Assembly: GCF_048564905.1 (NCBI RefSeq)
Contig: NC_132991.1
Coordinates: 58,473,501 to 58,537,500 of the forward strand
Origin: Vicugna pacos
Lineage: Eukaryota > Chordata > Mammalia > Artiodactyla > Camelidae
DNA length: 64,000 nucleotides
Reading direction: 5' to 3'
Positions 1-15,000 of this stretch are shown piece after piece; position 1 is the first letter of the stretch; every line of letters begins with the position of its first letter. Below the pieces are notes generated by a model, which made no database searches, had not been told where the DNA came from, and saw nothing but the letters and a program-made list of their open reading frames with translations. Made by a program: the position numbers and the translations under genes.

Positions 1-45
1 TTGTAATTCCATGAATAAGTGCAATATATGGTTTCTGGCAAGAAT
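1..45 (-). CDS. HIBCH: HIBCH coding exon 6, cut by window edge
   Basis: Codes (D)[14 protein letters not shown] and runs off the left edge; the human order continues MGGGVG, the second oxyanion-hole segment. Acceptor TCTTTTAG|AT at 47-46. Joined to the last base of exon 5, the split codon reads GAT (Asp) where human HIBCH has Gly (see findings). Confidence 0.93.
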   Translation of the reverse strand, partial: MLARNHILHLFMELQ

Positions 46-3000
46 CTAAAAGAAACAGAGCTGTAATCAGTTATAATGTTTAAAATACATTTGTTTTTTC
101 CAAAAATTACATGTTACATGACCTCTGAGTATTTTCCTTAGAAATTTTTAGAAGAAATATCAAAGTAGATTAAACTTTTGGCTTATAAAATATATTCTTT
201 TTACAATGTCAATCCATATACAATCCTGATCTATTCATCATTATTTAGTAACTCAGTACTTCAATTTGGAACTAATGAAAGCCTTCAATAAATCCACTAT
301 TGAGAAAATAAAAGTTAGATGCCACATGCAAAAAATTCCAATTACATTAGAGGCTTACGGTATAAATAAACTATAAAAAGAAAAATAAAAGACCATCTTA
401 AAAACCTCCATGTTGTTTTTTTAATGCAAAAAAGCAGAACTCAAAATGAAAAGAATGGATACACTTCATCTCATCAAAAACTTGTCTATACCAAAAGGTA
501 AAGTGGCAGACTGAAAGCAGCATATTTGTAATATATATAATATACAAAAGAAAATAGTCCAGAATACATATAGACCTACTATATCTGTAAAAGATAAACA
601 ATCCAAAAGGAAGATAAACAAAGGATAAAACTGAAAAGAAAATCTAAATGAGTAATTAACATAAGAAAACACTTTCTACCTGACCTGTGTTCAATGAAAT
701 ATAAATTACAACCAGAGTAAGATATCAAACATGCAAAGTTTAAAAACAAACAAAAAATGACAGAAAGGACATGTAGAAAATCAAGTTTTGTGCTTTAGAG
801 AAAAATTTGGAAACACATTAAAGATGTATAAACTCAATGATCTATCCATTCAGCTTCTATTACTTCTAGAAACTTCTGCACATGGGCACTAGGTGGGTAT
901 ATAAGGTACATCAATCTGTATTAGCAAAAATTGGAAATAACCCAAAATATCCATTAATGAAGAATAGATAATATGGTGAAACTGAATCATATAGAACAGT
1001 TACATTCCATGCTATTAAAAACCTATGGAACAGCATTACAGTAAGATAGTATTATGCAAATTTCAAAAACAAAGTAATACTACTTTTGTTCATAAATATG
1101 TAGTAAAAATATAAAGTTTGATCTAATAGGATGCACTAAAAATTAATGACAGTGGTTGCTTCTGGAGAAAGAAATGGTACTGAGGAAAGCAACAAAATGG
1201 ACTAAACAGTAATTTTAAAAACTTGTAGTATTCTATTTTATTTAAATAATTTTTAAAACATCAAGCAAAAATAAAATACGGATATCTATTCCTTCTGGGC
1301 TGGCAAGTACACAAGAATCTGTCATTATTATTCCCTGTAATTTAACATTGAAACAAATGATTGATAGAGGCTTCACTTCCAATAAAATCTGGAACATCAA
1401 CTATAAAAGAAATTTCATTCTAGAGTTCCTCAACAATTAGGAAAGTAACTTCAATTCATAGAGAAAACTGGGACCCAAGTTTTTCATTTTCCAAGAAAGC
1501 CAACCATGTATCATCAAAATCCATGTTTTCACATTGCTTGTGTGGCAAATAGTTAGGTATATAGCTTATTTACCAAAGTGTGAATTGTTCTGGAATGAGC
1601 AGTCAGACTAGTTTAATCAAGTTTATTCCTGGCACAAAGTATATAAAAGATTAAATAAGAGTGTCTGTTGATTACATTTTAACAATTCACACTGTGCGAC
1701 GTAAGTCTTGATTTTCAAAGCTCTTACCAGAGCACACATACCAATGGCATTGTTCAGCACATATTCTTCTCTGAAGAGGTCCTGAGTCATCTTCTGGTCC
1801 GTCTTCCTAGCTTCTGAGAGTGCTACAATAAAAAAAAGAAAAAAAGGATTACAAATCAAAGAAAGTGTTTTCTAGTCAATACGGTCAAATAGAATAAATT
1901 TAAAATACTGTGATAGTAAGTACCAGGGGGAAATTCTAGAATGGTTTGTTAAGGTTCTGAAGATGTTCATGCCACAGACATATTATAGTTAGCCCCAGAT
2001 CCATAATCCAAATTCAAATGTCAAGGCAAAAATTCTTATTCAGAATCTCTTACAAAGTGTAAAATTAGAAGTTACATAGCACTACAAAATGCATTTTCTT
2101 CTATTTTCTGTAGCACCTAAATAAACATCTGCTGGATACATACTTCCTTTGGTAACGTACCTTAATACAAAGTACCTTATACTTATACACAGAGAAAGGC
2201 ATGCACATGTCCGTGCACACGGAGTTCTACATATTTTGTCTAAATACTTCTGCCACATTCATTTCACCATGGAAGATTTGTTGAGCCTCTACTAGTAACC
2301 ACACAATGTTTTAGATAACAAGACAGCAATCTAAGATGGCCACCCTGGAGTTCTGACTAGTAAGACAGACACACTACTAAAACACATTCCTGTGCTATGC
2401 TCGCTATAAGCCTGGAGTGCTGTGGGAATGGGAGCAAGAGAGGTGTAATTAAAAGACTTCCCAGGAGAGAGAGATCTGAGCCAAATATGAATAATCAGTA
2501 GAGATTTCCCAGAAAATGACTGGAGAAAGTTCTGAGTAGAGAAAGAAGTACTACAAAGGCACACAGGCAAGAAAGAATAAAATCAAGAAATAAGTAGTTT
2601 TAAAGGACTAACGGAGAATGGTAAAAAGTGAGGCTAGAGAGGTAAATGAGATAGTAGTATCCTTGTTTATTAATATCAATGAAATATAACTTCTCAAAGA
2701 TGTTCTACAGCATAGGAATACCTGGCTTAATAAGCAGGTGTTCAGTAAATATCTAAATAATAAATAATATCAAATGGTTTCATTTCCATAGCAATTTCCT
2801 ATTATCCAGACTTCACCGCTACTTTATTACTATTCTAGTCAACATAAAACTACTAACAAACCACTCTCTTCCATATATTGCAAGCTCATATGCTTTTCCT
2901 GCCTTTAAGTCCTATGAGTATTACCTACTAAAATATAAATTAAAATGTAAATATACACGTTTCCTCTTTTATGGGAAAGTTACATAAAAATTGTTGACTA

Positions 3001-6000
3001 TTAACAGATTTTTAGACTAACTCAGAACTCTGATATAGTTTCCTTCAAAATGTTCCAACCAAATGTTAGCTTATCTTCCCAGTTTTTTAAAAAAAGCTTT
3101 GATATCTAGTTTTCTTGTTCTGAGGCTTTCACCGATAAAACCCCCAAAACCCTCATCTATTGTCTTTTATTCAATTTTTGTCATTTCTTACCATTTCTCT
3201 AAAAGGAAAGGAGTGAGAACTGTATTGCCTGTGGAATAAAGCTTTTGCCTCAGAACTCTTTGGAGATTTCCTTCTAACCTTATTTTAATCAATTGGTTCC
3301 ATATAAATTAAATGACGTTAATATCATTAAAAAAACTTTTTTCAGAGTGCCACTTACTTAGACTACGATGTTTAAAGAAACTAAATTTCCTAGAATTGAA
3401 ATCCACTGCTTTATACATGTAAACTAAAATAACTCTAGAATTTATAACAGTATTTCTTTTTTTTTTAATTTTTAAAAATTTTTTTTCTTTTTGGGGAGAG
3501 GAGGTAATTAGGTTTATTTATTTTTAGAGGAGGTACTGGGGACTGAACCCAGGATCTTGTGCATGCTAAGCATGTGCTTCAGCACTTGAGCTACACCCTC
3601 CCCCTAGTATTTCTTAATATCAATATAAAGTTAGGCCTATATGCAAAAATAGCTCACAGTCAGAAGAAGCTAAAAATCAATACATAAGGCTCTGTCCATT
3701 TGTAAAGTGACAAGATAGAAGGCCCAACTCTAGAGGAAAGGTCAATTCCAGGCTGGAAAACGTTTTAATTGTGGGCAAAACAATAAATTCAAAAACAATT
3801 CAGCTAACAAGTCAATCTAAGCAACTAAAAATTTTAAAGTGAAATTTGAAGACTCAGTTACTTTAACACGTATTTGGAATTATGTCCTGAATCAAGCTTG
3901 TTTCTTCCTATTTCAAATATAATGGTTTACATAAAGTTATAAATTTCATAAATAGATCAACCCGAACATTACTGTCTTAACCCAATATGAAAAACAAATA
4001 CAAAATGTAAAACACAAGGAAAAGACCATCGCAGGAACCTATCAATCCCATAAGAAACAAAACTGAAAATGTGAGAACAGTTTTCAGTATACATAAAATA
4101 CTGACAAGTGGTAATAACATTTCTTCTTTTATCTTTAATAGTTAAATGTGTACAGATTGACCCAAATAACTAGAAAGACAAGGAGAATTAATCTTTTTAT
4201 TCATCTCAGCATGTTCATTTAAACACACATAAAAAATATATTAATATTATAGGATAAATTCTGTAAGTACATTCTTGCTTTGGGATCATGAACAATGGGA
4301 AAGTACAAACTCATGGAAATATGTGAGAGCATGGCATATCTGCAGAATGGCAAGTCACTTACATAGCCAGACTGAACTGCTTAATATCAGCTATTCCAAA
4401 ATGAAAAGTGGACTCATTTACCATAACTGGACATTTTGTTTAGAATAATTCAGGAAGAGAACCAAGATATCTGAAGTGCATACATGTAGTTAAAAAATAA
4501 AACAATTCACTATTCTCATTTTTCTATTAATTACAAAAGTCTTTTAATTTTTCCTTTTTCTAAGTTAACTTCATTAAGAATTATTAACATTATAATTTTA
4601 AAAATTCTAAGAAGTAAAGCAAATTACAAAGCACTACAAAAATCTGCTAATACCTTATCAGTGCTATTGGGGGAAAAAAGTTTTACCTCTGACATCACCC
4701 CCAGCACAGAAAGCCTTTCCACCAGCTCCCTTTATGATGACCAGGAAAGTTTCTGGATCTTGTTCCCACTTCTGTCCAAATGTAAAAGAAGATAGTATAA
4801 AGCATATCATAAATACAAACTCATTAAAGATATGTTTGCATGCACATACATATAAATATGTATAGATAGAGATATATGTGGATATAAATAAAGCATAAGC
4901 TTTATAAAGCATATCCAGAAGAATTGATCCCACTTTCATTTTCTTTTCTGGCATAAATTAGAGGTCACTCCAACAAACCTGCTAGATGAGTGCATTTTGT
5001 GACCCAGATTTGATGATGGCAACTGATATCTTTACCAAGACACCTTTGAAACCAAGGTGAAAAAATACAGGCTTAATTTTATGTTACATAAGCTTATAAA
5101 TGTGGTGAACAAATCAGCCCGAAGACTGTTGATAAATAGAACAGTAAACCTTTCTACTGTGGTGACACAGGCCTACTGACAAATTTAAAAGGAACAGAGT
5201 AAAAAAAAAAAAAAAAACACTTCTATTGATCAGATCTGAAAGCAATCTTGGGTTGGTAAGGACAGCTAATAATTAAGTAGGATGAAAGAATCAAGAACCA
5301 CTGGAAATCGAAAAGGCTAGAACAATGGATCAAACAAATAACTAGTTAACCAGAGACAGAGAAATTCACAGGAAATCCATAAATTCTACACTTGAGAATA
5401 AAAATATAAATGGGCAAAGAAGAGATAGAACTAGACAGATTAACCTTGTGGTTGTCCAAAGAAGGTTAATACAATGGGTTACATTAATAGATGTATGGTA
5501 TTCTCACATGGAAGTTTCTACTTTCTTCCACTTTAATCTGGAACACTTGGTCTGTTTCTCTGTATCACACTTAAGTACATATTACAAAGTGTCCCAAACA
5601 GACAAAGCAGGATGGAAGAGACTCATCAAATGAAGAATAAAGGAACTTGTGACCAGGGGAGAACTAGTCTTTAACCCCTGTACGGCCAACTGTGTTAGGT
5701 GCACTATTTCACTTCATCTTCACAACAATTCTATGAAATATTATCATCCCCATGCCACAGATGAGTAAATGAAGCACAGAGAGATTAACTTTCCCAATCT
5801 ACACAGTTAACAGAAATCCAAGTTCCAAGTACAAGTGGTCTGACTTCAAGTTGTGCTTTTCCACTGCACCATGCAGTTAACTTAGAAAAGCTTAAGGTCT
5901 TCTTTAAGAAAAGGCTGGGCAAGCAGTTCAACAATCGCTGTCTTCAAATCTGGAAGCACATTAGATTTGTATACTCATGACTCAAGAGGCAGAACCAGTA

Positions 6001-9000
6001 TACTGGTTAAAAAGTTGGACAAATAAAGAGTGGCAGAGCACAAAAAGAAACTTGGAGCTATGTAAAGGTGGAAGAGGCTGTCTTGTGAGGTGATGCGCTC
6101 CCTGTCACTAGGGGTGCTCCCCTAGGATACCCACTCAGGGGAAGTGCTGAGGACCCAAGCATCGATGGGATTTGGGCACTGATTCCAGATAGTCCAATGA
6201 TTCTATAGAGAGAATACAGGAAGTGTTCTATTAAGATATACATTTAAAAGGATCCATTTGATTGCTTTAAGAAATTACAAACCTTTAGTTGTGGATAAAT
6301 CTGCCGAATCATATTAAGATTCAGTGCATTCAGGAACTGTGGTCTGTTTAGCGTTATCACTCCTGCACAACCTTTTCTTTCCAAAAGCACTTCTGCTGCT
6401 GCATCTGTGTGCTTAGACACCTTCTGTGTAAACAGAGAATAACTATAAGATGAAATTCATTAAGGTTTTGTCACAAGCCAACATCAAAACATATACATTA
6501 AATACAAATCTTTCACACAATGTTAAGGGTAATTTAATGGGTCACTAGGTACGTCTGACAAAGGTTTCTGAGTTTATTTAGACTCTGTAGACAGACAATC
6601 CAAATCAGACTACATATACCTCTTAAATCTCTTAATTTTTATTTCTGAGTAAACTTGGTCAACTGATTTAAAATAGAACCCAGCCCTAGAATTTCCTGGA
6701 CTATGAAATACTCCTATTTCTGTGTACCAAGCAATATATTAGGTACTTGGAAATCAAAGGTGAACAGAGAGGGCAAATAATTCTGCCTATAGCAGCTACC
6801 AACAACTGGGACAAAAAAAACATGGTATTTGAGTTGGGCCTTGATGTATGCCAAGAAAAAAAGGGGGGTGAGAATCCTGGAGAGCAGCACATGCTAAAAC
6901 AAACAATGACTATTTGGAAATATTAAGATGTTAAACATGAATGGAATAAAAGCTGGTTGAGGAAATGAGTGATGGGAAAATAGGTGGAATAAGTAGTTTA
7001 AGGCCAGATTGCAAGTCATATCATTGTAAAGAACTTGCCTAAGTCATGGAGTGAGGCAAGTGACCTCGCCTTCAATACTCACGGTAGTTCTAACTTCCTT
7101 GATTAATCCCTTACTCATATGAAAAGACGGATGAAAGAGTAAAAAAGCTGCACTTTTCAGATATCTAATCATTCTAAATTTTAAAGTAATACAGATAAAA
7201 GTTTTCAAAGTATACAAACATGTTACATACGAGTATTAATAAACTCTAATCTCCTTCCACATTGTATTTCTTTTTTGCTTGACTCACGTCAGATTCGCCA
7301 GCCAAAAAAAATTTTAAGTTTCATGACTGCTTTCACTGAACAATTTTACATAAATTTTTAACTAACCAGATGCAATCATTTAAAATCCTATTATTTGGTT
7401 TCAGCTCTGAGATGCTGAGAGCTGAAAAGATGCACCTTCTGACCGTATAACAAGAAAAAAAGATGAACAGACTGCAAATTAATGGCTTTTGGTGAACTCA
7501 ATCAGAGAAGTGAGGTCACAGGGCAAACGGCCAGTAATAAAAACTGGAGACAGGTGCCTTCAGGGAGATGCAGGACCAGAATAAGTGCTTACCTCAGGCA
7601 GAAGCCCTAAGAACAATTAACTAGGATTTTTGATGACTTGCTAGAGGCCGAGTGAGGGCAAGTGTGATAGTATGAAGCTCTGGAGGAAGGGTGGGTGGTC
7701 ACAGTCATGAGTGGGGGGATTCCACACTTGCTGGTTCTTCCTCTTGGAACCCAAACAGGCCCTCCCAGGGAAGACTGGAGAAAGCCTTCCCATGAAGTGC
7801 TGGCTGAGGGAGGGGAACAGCAAGCACAGCTAAATCCTTTCCCCTCATCTTCCATACAGAACAAAAGGCTAAATCTGCAGGAAGGGAGGAAGGACTTCAA
7901 AGCTGGCAGCTCAGGCATGGAGCCCCACTACAGTGGAAGAATGGGATGGAAGCCTACAAAATAAAACCCTTAATCCCAAGGGAGAAGCACTTTAAAACCA
8001 TAGCCTACTGACCTTAGTGTTTACCAACCACAGCTGGGAAAAGAAAGGGCACAAAGGAGGAAAAAAAAAAGGCAGCCCATCCCCAGCCAAGGAACAGAAC
8101 ACTTATGAGGGCCACACCCCTGGACTCCAGTTCACAGTGACCTCCAAACACTGAGGATTAATGGGATACAACACCAAAAGTATGATCCACAAAAGAAAAA
8201 ACTGATAAGCTGAATTTCATAAAATTAGAAGCTTCTGTTCTGCAAAACATACTGTTAGAGACAAGAAAGACAAGAAATTAGAAGAAAATACTTGGATATC
8301 ACATATCAGACAAAAGATTTGCATCCAAAATACACAACTGTATAAACAACTCTTAAAATTAGTAAGAAAACAAGTCAATACTAAAACAGGCAAAAAAAAT
8401 CTGAAGATCTTCAAGGAATATATAGGGATGGCAAAAAAAAAAAAAAAAACAAACACATGAAACTCTCAACATTTCTCATTAGGAAAATGCAAATTAAAAC
8501 CATAATGAGATACCACCACACACATATTAAAATGGCTAAAATCCAAATACAGACAATAACATGCTGCCAAGGACATAGAACAGCAGGAACTCATTCTTAG
8601 AGGAACTGCAAACTCGTATAGCCACTTTGGAAGACAGCTCGGCAAACTTAATAAAGTTACACACAGACTTACCATACAATCCAGCTATCACACCCCTAGA
8701 TATATTCCCCAAGTGAATTAAAAACATACGCATACAAAAACCTGTAAACAACCATTTAGCAGCTTTATTTATAATTACTAAAATCTGGAGGCAACCAAGA
8801 TGCCCTTCAACAGGGAGATGGATAAACTGTGGTACATCCAAACAATGGAATACCATTCAATGATGAAAAGGACCAAGTTATCAATTCATGCAACAGCACA
8901 GATGAATCTTAAACGCATTCTGCCAAGTGAAATAATCTATATTTACAAAAGCCATTATACTGTATGATTCCATACAATCCAAAACAGACAATAACACGCT

Positions 9001-12000
9001 GCCATTATACTGTATGATTCATATGACATTCTGTAGAGGACAAAACAATAGGGGCATAAGCCAGGTCAGTGGTTGGGAGTGGGAGAAGTGGCTGACTATA
9101 GAGGGGAAGTTTTAGGGTGACAGCACTGCTCTGTACGGACTTGGGGTGGTGGATGCATGATTTATGCATCTGTCAAAACTCACAGAAGGTTACATCACAA
9201 AGAGTGAACTTTAATGTATACAAACTATTTTTTTAAAAATCAGCCAGGATGTCAAGGGATTCCAACATGGAATGCAGACTATGACAAATCAATCTAACTG
9301 AACTACACATGCATGACATAAGCACACTGAAGTGACTTCAGTGACGGTGGCAGGAAAGTTGACGTAAGTAACTTTAGAAAACAATCATTTGATTAGAAAC
9401 TGTAAGGAAATATACAAAAGAACTGTACACTAACACTGTGCTCTAGTTAGTAAATTTGATTCACATGGTGGGGGTGGTTAACACTGTGAAACTGCTTTGC
9501 ATGTATACTGAGGTTAAACAAGTGACAGAGGGTTGTCAGTGAGAACCAGACTCTCACTGTCTGGAGGAGAGTTACCAACAAGCAAGAAGGGAAGGCTACA
9601 TTGAACCCTGCCCTATGGTACTGAATTAAAGTCAGAGACAGTGGTATAAATCTGTTATCTTAATATATACACACAGGATAAATACAGAAACTACAGATAT
9701 GATACATGAGTTAGCAAACACTGTACACTATATGCATTCTACCATACATACAAGCATTACCCTAGCTCTAACCCCCAAGAGAAAGCCATGACACCCCAGT
9801 AGCAAAGAGCTAGCCCAGAGCTTACACCTTGATTTCTAAATGCAATTCTCTAGTAAAGGCAACCAGGGCTCCTTGGAGAAATGACTGATTCCAGAGCCAG
9901 GATAGAGAAAAGGTGAGAGGAGCCCAGAGCACAATTCTCATACCAGAAAGTAACGAGTACTTAAAAAAAATTGAAAATTAAGAGAATATGGTCCTATCAA
10001 AAAGATGCAAGAAGCCAAAATGAAGGAATTCCTAATGGCCAAAGCTGGAATTAATCTGAGTAACAAAATAAATAATGTGCTGTTAGATTATAACCCAAAG
10101 AATAAAATAAATATCCATGAGTCCACACTGATATAAATAACTGAATAAATCAATGGAGAAGAGCTGATCCTCCCCACAGAAGAACTCTAAATGATTTATG
10201 TAGAAATGCCCCTTCTAGGAGGTAGAGCTTAGTCCCTTCACCTTTTGAGTGTCGGATGAACTTACTGACTTGTTTCCAAAGAACAGAGTGTGAAAAGGGA
10301 AAAATGGTAACTTTAGAAAAGAAACACTGACATGTCTTACTGACCTTTCTCTCTACCCAGTCTCATATCCTTCCAGTACATACAGTGTATGAAACACCCC
10401 AAGCGAAGTCTGGGTTGGTACCTTATAAACAAATGCTTTACTATTTCTGCACCAAACCAGAAATATTTACCCTAGTTAGGATAAAGACAAAAAAAAAGAA
10501 AAGCTTTAAGTATGCTCAGGTTAGATTGTGCCACCAAATATAACCACAAATAAACCACAAACCCACCACAAACTTCTGGTTTTCAGGTTTTAGAGTTGCA
10601 GATAAAAGATCTGCAGTGTCTACTCCTTAAAGACTATAATGAGAATCAACTGAGCTAACACATATGAAGTACTCAGAACAGCATCTGGCACACCCTACTA
10701 CTGTATCAGAGTGACTTGTCATTTTAACGTGCAAGGTACTTGTCAGGCTATATGAAAGGTGTCTCAGTTCACTCAGGCTGCTGAAACAAAAATACCATAG
10801 ACTGGGTGGCTTGTACAGCATTTAATTCTCACAGCTCTGGAGGCTAGAAAGTCCAAGATAAGGCAGCTGCGGATTCGGTGTTTGGTGAAGTCTTATTTCC
10901 TGGTTCATAAATGGCTATCTTCTCACTGTGTCCTCCCCCAGAAGGCAGAAGAAGTGAGGGAGCTCCCTGGTGTCTCTTTTATAAAAGCACTGACCCCATT
11001 CATGAGAGCTCCAACTTTGTGATCTAATCGCCACTTAAAGTCCTCACCTCCAAATACCAACATGTGGGGGATTCGATTTCAAAATATGAATTTTGCGGGG
11101 ACATATGCAGTCTATAGCAGAGATATACAAAAATGAATTAGAAGTATTTCTTCCTTGCAGTGTGATAAACTAACACCCTCTAAGCTTAAGAAGGGTACTA
11201 CTAGTACAAAGTAGCTAATGTGTATAAAATGATTATTGTATGCCAATCACTATGATAGATTTTTAAGTGATTTACTTATTACTCATAAGCACTCTAAGGT
11301 GGATACTATTAGCCCCATTTTATATATGTAAGAAAGGAGGCTGAGAGAGACCAAGTAATCTGCCCAAGATTAAGCAGTAGACCCATTATTTAAACCCAGG
11401 CATTTTGACTTAAGATCCATCCCCTTATCCATAACTTTATGCCACCTTCTATAAGTTATATGTGTCAAGTCTTGGCACTATAAAATTGGAAACTATGGTG
11501 TACCAAAGCCAACGAAACCTGTCAGTATTTCTCTACTTCCCTAACAATGACATTTTAAGTTACACTTCATAATCTAATAATGCCAACAAAACAAAGTCCA
11601 AACTTACCAAATGCTGCAGTATGATATTAGTCCTTCTGGATGAATTAAACCTGAAACGAATGTAGAATACAATGAATATAGTAATGAGGGTAATCACGTT
11701 TCAATGTATAAATACTATATTCCCTTTTGTTTGCTCCAGCCTTTTTGAAAAGGTATTACAAAAGTTAAAAGAGTTTAACTCTCATTCACTGTGGTAAGAA
11801 CACAAAATGACACGGCCACTTTGAAAGTCTAGCAGTTTCTTACAAAACGAAACAAAAACATAATCTTACCATATGACCCAGCAATTGTACTCCTTGGTAT
11901 TTACCCAAACAAGTTGGAAACTTATATTCACTCACACACACAGAGAACATCCTGCACATGAACGTTTATGGTAGCTTTATTCATAATAGCCAAAATGTGG

Positions 12001-15000
12001 AAGTAACAAAGAGGTTCTTCAATAGCTGGATGGATAAACAAACTGTGGTATATCTATACAATTAAATATTACTCAGCAATAAGAAATCCACTGTCTTTCC
12101 GCAAAAGGACATCAAGGAACAATAAATGCATACTGCTAAGTAAATAAAGCCAATCTGAAACGGCTACATACTGTATGATTCTAACTCTAGGACATTCTGA
12201 AAAAGGTAAAACTAAGGAGACAGTAAAAAGATCAGTAGTTACCAGGAGTTTAGTGGGGGAGGGAGAGAAAAACAGGTGGAACACATGGGATGTTTAGGGC
12301 AGTGAAACTAGTCTTCATGACTGTCATGAGAGACCTGTCATTACACATTCGTCAAAATTTTCTGCAAACCTAAAACAAACACAGGACTGACTTCAAGTCC
12401 TAGTTTTCTTTATGAGACAGAACTTTATTTCAAAGAAAATTAATGTAAACCTACCAAATGTAAGTTTGAAGCACTGTGCACAGCATTTCTAGGTCAAAAA
12501 AAAATCTCTAGACCAATTACTATAAAACAGAATAGAAAATGAACCCAAGTACAACTAAGTTTCCTGCCAGATTCTATATAATCTATTTTCTACTTGCACT
12601 GATTTATACTCAGCTGTTACTCAAAATCTAGTATTAACTTTTAAATCACAAAAATGTATTTGAATGAAAACGAATATATGTATGTAAATGCATGACTGGG
12701 ACACTGTGCTGTACACCAGAAATTGACACATGTAAATGACTGTACATATATATATAAAATGTATTTGAGTATGCAGAGTCCCCAAGTGATGCTGAATTTA
12801 TGGGCTTCTCTTTCCTTCCTTTTGGCTCCAAAACTGCCATCTGGTGGAAGGGAAGAGACATACACGTTCCAGCTACTGCTAATTTACTAGTTCACTTTAT
12901 CAGGCTTATTTTCTTCAGGTGATGGTCAACTAGGTGGCTTGTACCAGTTGTTCTGAAAGTGTGGTTCCTAGACCAACACCATCAGTTCACCGGGGAACTT
13001 GTTAGAAATGCAAATTCTTGGCCCCACCCCACCCGCCTATGGAATCAAGACACTCTGGGGTAAGGCCCAGAAAGAAATCTCTGTTTAACAAACCCTCCAA
13101 GTGATTCTGATAACACGCTAAAGTTAAAAGCAACTGTCTTAGAAGGATAAGAACCTTGTTAATTTAGTTTTGATTATCCAATAAAGCACACATGGGCTAA
13201 CAAAATTAAACAACTTTTCAAGGAACTGTTTAAGATTATGACGTAATAAAAATGTGCTTAATGAAGATTACAGCAGAAGTAGGCAAGGTAGAATGTGGAA
13301 AGCACAGATCAAGCCCAAGGCCAAGTAATTCAGGCAAGAAATGATGAAGAGCAGCTGTGGAAACAAAGGAATGATTTATTGAGTTATTACGAAGTTAAAA
13401 ACTCAGAGGAAAAGATAAAGAATTATATCAAAAAACGACTCCAAGATTTCAAGCCAGGAAAGCTAGGAGAAATAGGTACTGAAAATGTTGTGAAGGAAAC
13501 TAGCTGGTTTGTGGGATGAAATATGAATCCATTTTGAAGTTCTTGAACTTGAAATGACATTGCAGAAATATTCAACAGTGAGCAGAGAAGAGAGGCTAGA
13601 GTTTGAAAGAAAAGTTAGAACTAAAGGCATGTCAGGAAGTCACACCCACAATCACTGAGGCAGAAGCACTTCTCAATGCTCTATGAGGAATAAATGAGAA
13701 AACTGCAGTTGAAAACTAGTGTCCTGAAGGCTGTCTGGGCCTACAAATGCGTTGTTTGGTTAGCAGTGTTTCAAAGCGACAAATACTTAAAAATCCAGAG
13801 ATTTCACTTAAAAATGCAGTTTTCCAGCTTTTCCAGGAACACTGGTCGCTATGGAAATCCTGAGTCTACATTCTACAAAGGCTACAATGCCAGAGGCTGA
13901 CAAGCTGCCTCCTTTAGACAGAGGGCTCTCTACTGCTCACCAGTTCCCCACCAGTCCCCACTGCTGCCAGCCAGCCAGCATCACTCAACGCTTCCTTCTG
14001 AGCCCCTGCATTTGGGTTTGTAACTCACAGCACAGAAAACAAAACCAAAAACAAAAACTAACAGTCAAATATTGAGCCTTCAAAAACAACTATGTAGAAG
14101 TTCAAGAAAGAGAACAGATAAAGAACAAGGTCCCACTGTACAGCACAGGAAACTATATCCAATACCTTGTAATAGCCTATAATGAAAAAGAATATGAAAA
14201 GGTATATTTATAACGGAATCACTATGCTATATACCAGAAATTAACACAACACTGTAAACGGACTACATTTCAATTGGGGAAAAAAAAAGAAGTAAAAGAA
14301 AGGAGGGAACCCAAGAAGCGAACCAAAACAATGTAATTCGGCAAAGCACAGAGGAGATGGAGAAAGGAATGAGTACCAGTAATAACTTAAAGATCAACCT
14401 CTTTGAAGAGTCTCCCTGACCCCCTCTTCCTTTCTAAATCCAGCTGTCTTTTCCTTTAAGACACTTACCAGAGTTGATAATTAAGTATTACTTGTGTTTA
14501 ATTATTTGTTTCTCATTTGCTATCCTTGGACTTAAAGGACCTGAAGAAACAGTAAGAACAAGTAATCCAGCCAGGCTGGCTACAGGGTAACACAAGTGCC
14601 TACAGCAGTATCTCCCCAGGAGCTATAACATAACAGTAAGTATTTTGGGTGGGGGGGGAGGGTAATTAGGTTTATTTATTTAATTAGTTATTTTAATAGA
14701 GGTACTGGGGATTGAACCCAGGACCTCCTGCATGCTAAACATGTACTCTAACCACTGAGATATACCACCCCCTACCTCCCAGCCCTAACAGTAAGTACTG
14801 TTGAATCTATGAAGTAATTGGGGCCAAATCTCTGAAACCTGGGCTGGGAAGTTTTTATTTAATTCCACAGGTAGGAGGACACCTCTAAGAGCTTCTGAGA
14901 AGGCACTGAAGTAAACTTTGGCAACAATAATCTGGCAGTCATGTGCAGAACCTATTCAAATTGGGAAGAGATAAGTCCATTAATCAAGTTTCTGCAAAAT

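Larger units (their letters stand above)
6424..11607 (-). other. HIBCH intron 2
   Basis: About 5.2 kb. Holds two plus-strand L1 relics (about 8160-9240 and 9640-10340), a MaLR LTR fossil (about 10752-11122) and a MIR (about 11215-11450). No exon-like sequence recognised in the rest. Confidence 0.8.

Noticed and set aside
5448-5633. A 61-codon open frame on the plus strand in HIBCH intron 3.
   Set aside because: Random length for AT-rich intron, no similarity, no promoter or splice context.
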